Below, piece after piece: positions 24,757-33,400 of a stretch of 55,739 nucleotides of DNA. This stretch comes from Endozoicomonas sp. ISHI1 (GTDB taxonomy: Bacteria > Pseudomonadota > Gammaproteobacteria > Pseudomonadales > Endozoicomonadaceae). Each line of letters begins with the position of its first letter. The first letter of the stretch is position 1. The position numbers were made by a program, and so were the translations under genes. The notes under the pieces are model-generated. The model saw only the letters and a list, made by a program, of their open reading frames with translations, was not told the origin of the DNA and did not search any database. The stretch spans positions 1-55,739 of the forward strand of contig NZ_JAGRPU010000036.1 in the NCBI RefSeq assembly GCF_024606225.1, read 5' to 3'.

Positions 24757-27700
24757 TTAAAAAATACTTCCACACCCATCAAATAACTCTAATTCCTGAC
24801 AACTCTGATAAACATCAGGATCAACCTCTGATAATAAGGGGTCTTGCCTTTTTAACCGCTTTATTTCGCTGCATGCCCGTTGCCTCCATCCTTCCAGTAT
24901 GTGGTTATCGATATCGATTTTGGCTTTTTTAAGGACGGTTACTGTGTGCATCAGCTCCATTTCATCTCCATAATCGTCCAGCAAGTTCAGTATTTCGATG
25001 CTAAAAACTTCTGTCTGGTTGAGCTTTAACCATAAACTGCCAAACGCCTGTTTTTCTTGTTTGTCGTCTGGCGGGTTAACGTTTTGCGGTTCCGGTTCAA
25101 TCACCGACTCAGAGGCTTCAGTTTCCCTGGATTGAAGGTTTTCCAGATATTGGGACAGCGATGCTTTAACCTCATCGGGGCATTCTGTACCTGATGTTTC
25201 CATTCTTTCCTTCAGTTTGCCAAGCAGGGATACAGGCAGTCTCTCTTTATGATGTTCAAGGGATTTCCAGGCGACGGGTTTGATGACCATTCCTCTCTTG
25301 ATCAGGGTAGCGAGAACATGAACAGGTAAAGGGTTGAAAGGGGCTGCTTCAACCGCACCTTTAGCCTTCAGCGCTTCATTTGCGGCCAGTCTGGCTTCGC
25401 GTCTTTGGATGTATACCGGGTCATCCGGGTTTAAGTGCTTTTGCCATTGATCTGCTGTCAAATAATAGTGTTCAGATACCCCTGTGATTTTCAAAAAAAT
25501 CCTGAACTGCTCCTCTGACCAGTTGCTGATTTCTATTTTTTCATCATCTATTTTCAGCTGTGGCACTGGAAAACGGTAGATCTGAACACCGTCACCCAGT
25601 ACTTCAACCTCAAGCCAATGCCCTTTGACAGTAAAAGACATCTGGTTAATGTTCTGCATGAGCACAGTGATATAACTCAGGGCCAGCTGTTCTCCTGACG
25701 TTATAAGACCAGAGACAGGTATCTCAACGTTGTTGTTGCCGGTTGTATGCATTCCGGACAGAAAATGATCGCCGATATCTTGATCCCAGGGCAGAAGGCT
25801 ATGGGTTTTGAGCAGCGCTTCAAACAGTATCTGGATGCCTTCTTTGGTGATGTCATGGGTTTTTAGTTGGAGGCAGGCTTCAAGCAGCCGTTTTAACCAT
25901 TGGGAGGAATGCTCTTTGCTGAGTTTTTGCAGAGCGCTCAACGAGGGAAACAGCTCGAATACAGCCCGGGCATGGCTGGCATCAAGAAAACGGAGCTGAT
26001 CATCCTTTGTTAAGGGTTGCAGGATTTTCAGGTAGAGCCTTTGCATGTAGTCGAGTTTCAGCACCCCTGACAATGGTTGTAAATGGGCTGAGTACTGTTC
26101 CCATAGTCCTTTATCCGGCACTGACTTCAGCTGCTTGACAAAGTAGACAAAACGCTCCCTGTCTTCATCGGAAGAAAACAGAAACATGGCTTTATTTAAC
26201 ACACGCAAAGGCACGGCTTTCATTGAATGACGCCACAAAAAATGCCGATCCAGTTGACTAGACTGAAGGTAGCGCTCGACGCTTTTCCCTCCGGAAGAAG
26301 ATAAAAGCCCTATCAATGATTCCAGCATCAGAACCGTTTTAGTCTTTTCATGGAGTTGACAGAATTGTTTTAAAACCGTCCATGTTAGTGACCAGTCTGG
26401 CTTAGGGGTGGAAAGATAAAGGGCGACCGTTTTTATCTGGCGATTGCATTTTTCTTCATCATCCTCTGAGTCGCTATTGTATTCGTCATCTTCCTTATCA
26501 TCCGGGTTGCTGCGTTCTCCAGTCAATTTTGTATACAGCCACTGTTTCAGTCGTGTTTCCTGATGTTGGAGCGCTTCAGCAGCAGGTAGCCCTTCTGATT
26601 TCCAGAGTCTGGTCATAATTTGCAATAGCAGATGATTGAGCGCCCCCCGGTAACGCACCCAGCCCAGCACTTTTTTTACAGGTTCATTTTTGGGCAAGCC
26701 CCGGCCATTATTCATGGACGAAAAAGCACGGAACAACTTCATATTGAACTGGTCATCCCTGTGTTTCCATTCCGGCCAGTTCAGCACCTCTTTCACTTTC
26801 TCATGTCTGAGCATGCCTCTGGCATTATTCATGGACGAGAATGCGCGGAACAGCTCCATATTGAACTCGTCCCCCTTGTCTTTCCATTCCGGCCAGCCCA
26901 GCACTTCTTTCATGTCCTCATGCTTGAACATGCCCTGGCCATGATTCATGGAAGAGAAGGCGCGGAACAGCTCCATATTGAACTCGCCATCCTTGTCTTT
27001 CCATTCCGGCCAGCTCAGCACCTCTTTCACTTGCTCATGTTTGAGCATGCCTTTGGCATGATTCACGGACGAAAAGGCGCGGAGCAGTTCCATATTGAAC
27101 TCGTCATCCTTGTCTTTCCATTCCGGCCAGCCCAGCACCTCTTTTACTTGCTTATATTTGAGCATGCCTTTGCAATGATTCATAGACGAGAATGCTCGGA
27201 ACAGCTCCATACTGAACTCGCCATCCTTGTCTTTCCATCCCGGCCAGTTCAGCATCTCTTTCACGTTCTCATGTTTGGGCAAGCCCTGGCCATGATTCAT
27301 AGACGAGAAAGCACGGAACAACTTCATATTGAACTCGCCATCCTTGTTTTTCCATTCCGACCAGGCAAGCACCTCTTTCACTTCCTCATATTTGAGCATG
27401 CCTGTGCCAGTATTCATGGATGAGAAAGAGCGGAACAGCTCCATACTGAACTCGCCATCCTTGTCTTTCCATTCCGGCCAGCCCAGCTCCTCTTTCAGTT
27501 GCTCATGTTTGAGCGTGCCTTTGCCATGATTCATAGACGAGAAGGAGCGGAACAGCTCCATACAGAACTTGCCATCCTTGTCTTTCCATTCCGGCCAGCC
27601 CAGCACCTCTTTCACTTGCTCATGATTGAGCATGCCTTTGCCAGTATTCATGGATGAGAAAGAGCGGAACAACTTCATATTGAACTCGCCATCCTTGTCT

Positions 27701-30339
27701 TTCCATTCCGGCCAGCCAAGCACCTCTTTCACTTGCTCATGTTTGGGCAAGCCCCGGCCATGATTCATGGAAGAAAAGGCGCGAAACAGCTCAATAATGA
27801 ACACTCCATCCTTGTCTTTCCATTCAGGCCAGCCCAGCATCTCTTTCATGTCCTCATGTTTAAGCATGCCTTTGCCATGATTCATGGATGAGAAGGTGTG
27901 GAACAGCTCTGTATTGAACTCACCATCCTTGTCTTTCCATTCCGGCCAGCCCAATACCTCTTTTACTTTCTCCTTATGTTTGTGCAGGCCTTTGCCATGA
28001 TTCATGGACGAGAAGGCGCGGAACAGCTCTACATTGAACTCGCCATTCTTGTCTTTCCATTCAGGCCAGCTCAGCACCGCTTTCACTTCCTCATATTTGA
28101 GCATGCCTCTGTCATTATTCATGGACGAGAAGGCGCGAAACAGCTCCGTATTGAACTCGCCATCTTTGTCCTTCCATTCGGGCCAGCTCAGCACCTTTTT
28201 CACTTTCTCATGTTTGAGCTTTCCTTTGGCATGATTCATGGACGAGAAGGCGCGGAACAACTTCATGCTGAACTCGCCATTCTTGTCTTTCCATTCCGGC
28301 CAGTCCAGCACCTCTATAACTTCCTCATGGTTGAGCAGGCCTCTGCTATGATTCATGGACGAGAAGGCATGAAACAGCTCCGTATTGAACTTGCCATCCT
28401 TGTCTTTCCATTCAGGCCAGCCCAGCATCTCTTTCACTTTTTCATGTTCAAGCGTGCCTTTGCTGCTATTCATGGACGAGAAGGCGCGGAACAGCTCCAT
28501 GCTGAACTTGCCATGCCTGTCTTTCCATTCGGGCCAGCCCAGCACCGCTTTCACTTCCTCATGTTTAAGTATTCCTCTGCCATGATTCATGGACGAGAAG
28601 GCGCGGAACAGCTCCATACTGAACTGGCCATGCCTGTCTTTCCATTCAGGCCAGTCCAGCACCTCTTTGACTTCCTCATGTTTGGGCAAGCCCCGGTTAT
28701 TCTTCATGGACGAGAAAGAACGGAACAGTTCCATATTGAACTCGCCATTCTTGTCTTTCCATTCCGGCCAGCCCAGTATTGCTTTCACTTCCTTATGTGT
28801 GGGCAGACCTTTGCTACTATTCATGGACGAGAAAGAAGTCAATACATCCAAACTTGCTAAATATTCGAGTTCACTCTGACTACGTTCTGCAAAACTACGG
28901 ATATGTTTTTTTAGATTACCCAGCATGCTGGTCAGCATGCCTGTATTTTTGAAGTTTTCAGAAAGGTGCGCAAAAAAAATGCTCGTATTCTCGAAGAAGG
29001 CATCAAAAGAATCTCTCTCTAAGAAACCAAGTAGCTTATAGAAAGTATGCTTTACAGTGATGTTTTTTTTCTTGAATACCTCCATCAGGATTTGAGCTTT
29101 TTCAAGCTCTTCCTCGCTTAATTCGTATTTAATATTTGCTTTTACTTTTTCCAATGGGTCATCGGTAATCTGATTGTCTGTCGGCTTCTTTTTTTTGGCT
29201 GGTGGTGCAGCGGCTGTTTTTGAGTTATTTCTCTTTCTACCCGGACCCTTCTTTTTTTTCTGAGCCGGTTCTGATGAATCAGGTTCTGTTTCTTCCGGGG
29301 TTTGTCTTGCTCTTTTTTTACCATGAGTGCCCGACAGGCACTTGTTGCATAAAATCGCTGAGGCAGCTGCCTCATTGGTTATTTGCCTTAATTCCTGTGT
29401 ATCCAGTGCCTTGTTACACTTGGAACAAGTGACAACCGAACTTCCGGTATCCTGCACAACTGAAGGTTCCGGTGGGTCATCGTCTCCACGACCACTGTCG
29501 CCTGTAGAATCGGTTCCCTGGTTACGGGCAGTGGATTGGCTTATCTGGCCGGTCTGATCTGTTGTCGCAGTCGTTGATGCTTTGGTCATTCGGGAGGATG
29601 GATTCTTTTTCTCAGTACCTACCTGTCGGCCAGAATATTTGGCAGAAACGATCCCACGGTAAACACTGAGTTCCTGACCATTCTCTGCCAGCCATGTCTG
29701 AATCAGCGCTGGTTGAATCGCGGCAGAATCTGACCTTTCCAGATCAAGAAGATCTGCTTCAATCACCATGATCCGGTCTGACAATATCCGGGCCAGCGTA
29801 GTTTGGCCCGTCGCAATAGACCATAGTCGTTTGATTCGTAGCATTTGAAGTAGTTGTCTTTTTTGTTGCAGGCATTTTTGAACAGGGGCAAGAACAAGGT
29901 AAGGGTGAGACTGGGGCTCCGGATCAGGATTCCATTCGTATCCGTCAGGTGGCTTATCGCCACCATCTCCTCCGGCAGCGCCCGTGGCGATCAGCGCATT
30001 GGGAGTGTTCTCCGGAAATTCGGGAGGCTCAGCTAACGGGGCAATTCCGCGTGTCTGCTTCATTGGCCAAACGGGTAGGAGAGGCCATTGGAGAGACTCA
30101 AGAGGACTGTTATTTGGCTGCAGCTCCAGAAAACTGAGTGCAAATGTCACAAACCCAACCGGAAGAGCGTAGGGTGGTTCAGGTACGACCAACTTATTGG
30201 TATATAAGAAATGGGCTGATAGCGGGCTAGGGCCAACTAATTCCAATGCAGGCGGCGACCCCCCAAACGTTATGGTCACTAACAGCAGCAGTGATCGGAC
30301 CACCAAGCAGGCAGTTTTGTTTTTTTCAGGGCGTCCCAT
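24757..30339 (-). CDS. R2: giant 39-residue-repeat protein with zinc motif and basic region
   Basis: 1860 residues, the longest member. In order: hydrophobic N-terminal segment (about 14-38, VVRSLLLLVTITFGG), Pro-rich linker, helical block with ARILSDRIMVIEADLLDLE, Ser/Thr-rich and acidic stretch, C-x2-C-x22-C-x2-C at about 305-334, three basic clusters at about 340-395 (KKRARQ, KKKKGPGRKR, PAKKKKP), helical cap, 19 repeats (about 500-1228), acidic linker near 1280-1300 (NSDSEDDEEK), and a conserved C-terminal region to the end. I do not recognise a named family. The start was set at the ATG (MGRPEKN) shared with R5 and R6; a GTG two codons earlier is possible. No strong ribosome binding site is visible. 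Inferred: exported and possibly nuclear in a host cell. Confidence 0.9.
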   Translation of the reverse strand: MGRPEKNKTACLVVRSLLLLVTITFGGSPPALELVGPSPLSAHFLYTNKLVVPEPPYALPVGFVTFALSFLELQPNNSPLESLQWPLLPVWPMKQTRGIAPLAEPPEFPENTPNALIATGAAGGDGGDKPPDGYEWNPDPEPQSHPYLVLAPVQKCLQQKRQLLQMLRIKRLWSIATGQTTLARILSDRIMVIEADLLDLERSDSAAIQPALIQTWLAENGQELSVYRGIVSAKYSGRQVGTEKKNPSSRMTKASTTATTDQTGQISQSTARNQGTDSTGDSGRGDDDPPEPSVVQDTGSSVVTCSKCNKALDTQELRQITNEAAASAILCNKCLSGTHGKKRARQTPEETEPDSSEPAQKKKKGPGRKRNNSKTAAAPPAKKKKPTDNQITDDPLEKVKANIKYELSEEELEKAQILMEVFKKKNITVKHTFYKLLGFLERDSFDAFFENTSIFFAHLSENFKNTGMLTSMLGNLKKHIRSFAERSQSELEYLASLDVLTSFSSMNSSKGLPTHKEVKAILGWPEWKDKNGEFNMELFRSFSSMKNNRGLPKHEEVKEVLDWPEWKDRHGQFSMELFRAFSSMNHGRGILKHEEVKAVLGWPEWKDRHGKFSMELFRAFSSMNSSKGTLEHEKVKEMLGWPEWKDKDGKFNTELFHAFSSMNHSRGLLNHEEVIEVLDWPEWKDKNGEFSMKLFRAFSSMNHAKGKLKHEKVKKVLSWPEWKDKDGEFNTELFRAFSSMNNDRGMLKYEEVKAVLSWPEWKDKNGEFNVELFRAFSSMNHGKGLHKHKEKVKEVLGWPEWKDKDGEFNTELFHTFSSMNHGKGMLKHEDMKEMLGWPEWKDKDGVFIIELFRAFSSMNHGRGLPKHEQVKEVLGWPEWKDKDGEFNMKLFRSFSSMNTGKGMLNHEQVKEVLGWPEWKDKDGKFCMELFRSFSSMNHGKGTLKHEQLKEELGWPEWKDKDGEFSMELFRSFSSMNTGTGMLKYEEVKEVLAWSEWKNKDGEFNMKLFRAFSSMNHGQGLPKHENVKEMLNWPGWKDKDGEFSMELFRAFSSMNHCKGMLKYKQVKEVLGWPEWKDKDDEFNMELLRAFSSVNHAKGMLKHEQVKEVLSWPEWKDKDGEFNMELFRAFSSMNHGQGMFKHEDMKEVLGWPEWKDKGDEFNMELFRAFSSMNNARGMLRHEKVKEVLNWPEWKHRDDQFNMKLFRAFSSMNNGRGLPKNEPVKKVLGWVRYRGALNHLLLQIMTRLWKSEGLPAAEALQHQETRLKQWLYTKLTGERSNPDDKEDDEYNSDSEDDEEKCNRQIKTVALYLSTPKPDWSLTWTVLKQFCQLHEKTKTVLMLESLIGLLSSSGGKSVERYLQSSQLDRHFLWRHSMKAVPLRVLNKAMFLFSSDEDRERFVYFVKQLKSVPDKGLWEQYSAHLQPLSGVLKLDYMQRLYLKILQPLTKDDQLRFLDASHARAVFELFPSLSALQKLSKEHSSQWLKRLLEACLQLKTHDITKEGIQILFEALLKTHSLLPWDQDIGDHFLSGMHTTGNNNVEIPVSGLITSGEQLALSYITVLMQNINQMSFTVKGHWLEVEVLGDGVQIYRFPVPQLKIDDEKIEISNWSEEQFRIFLKITGVSEHYYLTADQWQKHLNPDDPVYIQRREARLAANEALKAKGAVEAAPFNPLPVHVLATLIKRGMVIKPVAWKSLEHHKERLPVSLLGKLKERMETSGTECPDEVKASLSQYLENLQSRETEASESVIEPEPQNVNPPDDKQEKQAFGSLWLKLNQTEVFSIEILNLLDDYGDEMELMHTVTVLKKAKIDIDNHILEGWRQRACSEIKRLKRQDPLLSEVDPDVYQSCQELELFDGCGSIF
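26655..28840 (-). repeat. R2 repeat array, 19 units of 117 bp
   Basis: Two residues after the conserved Asn, units 1 to 19: SS, NN (Lys replaces Asn), HG, SS, HS, HA, ND, HG, HG, HG, TG, HG, TG, HG, HC, HA, HG, NA, NG. Unit 8 has the same one-residue insertion (LHKHKEKVKEV) as R1 unit 3. The last unit ends at LGW without the PEW. Confidence 0.9.
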
Positions 30340-30381
30340 AGACACAGGACCATCGATTGACCTTTGTTATTTGCAACGGGA

Positions 30382-30390
30382 CGTATAGCA
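30382..30390 (-). promoter_or_regulatory. Candidate extended -10 promoter of R2
   Basis: Reverse-strand TGC-TATACG, 43 bases before the R2 start, matching the conserved TGC-TATAC in the other intergenic gaps. The gap to R3 is only about 80 bases. Confidence 0.35.
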
Positions 30391-30419
30391 CTGCACTGGC
30401 CAGTCTGCCATGAACGGAA

Positions 30420-33400
30420 TTAGAAAATACTCCCGCACCCATCAAGTAACTCTAATTCCTGACAATGCTGATAAACATCATCAGTAACATCTAATAATAA
30501 AGGGTCTCGTTTTTTTAACCGCTCTATTTGACTGCATGCTCGTTGCCTCCATCCTTCCAGCATGCGGTTATCGATATCAATTTTGGCTTTTTTAAGGACG
30601 GTCACTGTGTGCATAAGCTCCATTTTATCGCCATAATCTTCCAGTAAGTTCAGTATTTCGGTACCAAAAACTTCTGTCTGGTCGAGCTTCAACCATAAAC
30701 TGCCAAACGCCTGTTTTTCTTGTTTGTCGTCTGGAGGATTGCTGCTCTGTGGCGCCGGCTCGCAGGCTTCAGTTCTCCTGAGTTGAACGTTATCCAGATA
30801 TTGGCACAGTGATTCTTTGATCTCATCGGGGCATTCTGTACCTGATGTTTCGACTCTCTCTCTCAGTTTGTTAAGCAGAGACTCAGGCAGTCTCTGCTTA
30901 TGATGGTCAAGGGATTTCCAGGCGACGGGTTTGATGGCCATTCCTCTTTTGATCAGGGTAGCCAGAACATGAACAGGTATAGGGTTGAAAGGGGCTGCGT
31001 CAACCGCAAATTTAGCCTTCAGCGCTTTGTTTGCGGCTAGTCTGGCTTCGCGTCTTTGGATGTAGACCGGGTCATCCGGGTTTAAGTGCTTTTGCCATTG
31101 ATCTGCTGTCAGATAATAGTGTTCAGATACTCCTGTGATTTTCAAAAAAATCCTGAACTGCTCCTCTGACCAGTTGCTGATTGCCATTGTTTCATCCTGT
31201 ATTTTCAGCTGTGGCACGGGATAGCGATAGATCTGAACACCGTCATCCGGCACCTCAACCTCAAGCCACTGACCTTTAACGGTAAAAGACATCTCGTTGA
31301 GGTTCCGCATCAACACAGCGATATAACTCAGGGCGAGCTGTTCTCCTGATGGGATAAGTCCGGAGACGGGTACCTCAACGGTGTTGTTGCCGGTCGTTCG
31401 CATCCCGGAAAGAAAGTGGTTGGGGATATCTTGATCCCAGGGCAGAAGGCTATGGGTTTCCAGTAGCGCCTCAAAGATTAGCTGGATGCCTTCTTTGGTG
31501 ATGTCATGGTTTTTTAGCCGAAGGCAGGCTTCAAGCAGCCGTTTTAACCATTGGGAAGAATGCTCTTTGCTGAGTTTATGCAGGGCGCCCAACGAGGGAA
31601 ACAGGTCGAATACAGCCCGGGCACGGCTGGCATCCAGAAAACGCAGCTGATCATCCTTTGTTAAGTTTTTCAGGATTTCCCAGTAGAGCCTTTTCATATA
31701 GTCGTGTTTCAGCACCCCCGACAATAGTTGCAACTGGGCTGAGTACTGTTCCCACAGGCTTTTGTCCGGCAATGACTTCAGCCGCTTGGCGAAATAGACA
31801 AAACGCGATCTGTATTCATTGGCAGAAAACAGAACCATTGCCTTATTTAACACGTGCAAAGGCACGGCTTTAGTCGAATGATGCCACAAAAAATCCCGGT
31901 CTTGTCCACTGGCGTGAAGGAAACGTTCGACGCCTTTCCCTCCATAAGAAGAAAGAAGCCTTATCAATGATTCCAGCATCAGAAAAGCTTTGGTATTTTC
32001 ATGGAATTGATGAAACTGTTTTAAAATCGCCCAGTTTAATAACCAGTCTGGCTTAAGGGTGGAAAGATAAAGAGCAACCGTTTTTATCTGGCGATTGGAA
32101 TTATCATTCTCTTCATTCTCTGAATCGCTATTGTATTCGTCGTCCTCTTTACTATCTGAATCACTTTTATCTTCAGTAAGTTCTGTTAACAGCCACTGTT
32201 TTAGTTGTGTTTCCTGATGTTGCAGCGCTTCGATGTCAGGTAGCCCTTCTGCTGTCCAGAGCCTGGTCATAGTTTGCAGGAGTCGATGATTGAGCGCACC
32301 CCCGCAACTTGTCCAGACCATCATTTTTTTCAATCGCTCATGGCTGGGAACGCTTTTGCCATGATTCATGGACGAGAAGGCGTGGAACAGTTCCATATTG
32401 AACTCGCCATCCATCTCTTTCCATTCAGGCCAGTCCAGCACCTCTTTTACATCATCATGTTTGAGTATGCCGTGGCCATTATTGATGGAGGAGAAGGAGC
32501 GGAAGAGCTCAATATTGAACCTGCCATTCTTGTCTTTCCATTCCGGCCAATCCAGTACCTCTTTCACTTCCTCATGTTTAAGCATGCCCCTGTTGCAATT
32601 CATGGACGAGAAGGCGCGGAGCAGCTCAATGTTGAACTTGCCATCCTTGTCATTCCATTCAGGCCAGTCCAGCACCTCTTTTACTTCCTCATGTTTTGGC
32701 ATGCCTTTACAGCTGTTCATCGATGAGAAAGCGCGGAACAGTTTTATACTGAACACACCATCCCTGTCTTTCCATTCTGGCCAGCTCAGCACCTCTTTCA
32801 CTTGCTCATGTTTGGGCACGCCTTTGCCATGATTAATAGACGAGAAGGAGCGGAACAACTCCATAATGAACTCGCCATCCTTGTCTTTCCATTCCGGCCA
32901 GCCCGGCATTTCTTTCACTTCCTTATGTTTGGGCATGCCTTTGCCATTATTCATGGATGAGAAGGAGCGGAACAGCTCCATGCTGAACTCGCCATCCTTG
33001 TCTTTCCATTCCGGCCAGCCCAAGACCTCTTTCACTGGCTCACGTTTGAGCATGCCTTTGGAATGGTTCATAGACGAAAAGGAGCGGAACAGCGCCATAC
33101 TGAAGTCGCCATCCTTGTCTTTCCATTCCGGCCAGCCCAGCACCTCTTTCACCTGCTCATGCTTGAGCATGCCTTTGCTATGATTCATCGACGAAATGGC
33201 GCGGAAAAGCTCCATATTGAACTCGCCATTTTTGTCCTTCCATTCCGGCCAGTCCAGCACCTCTTTAACTTCCTTATTATTGAGCATGCCTTGGCCATTA
33301 TTCATGGACGAAAAGGCGCGGAACAGCTCCATACTGAACCCGGCATCCTTGTCTTGCCATTCCAGCCAGCCCAGCACCTCTTTCACTTGCTCATGTTTGG

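Noticed and set aside
26655-28840. CRISPR array or non-coding satellite DNA
   Set aside because: The units are 117 bp with no spacer-repeat pattern, and variation follows codon positions in one reverse-strand frame, so they are protein repeats.
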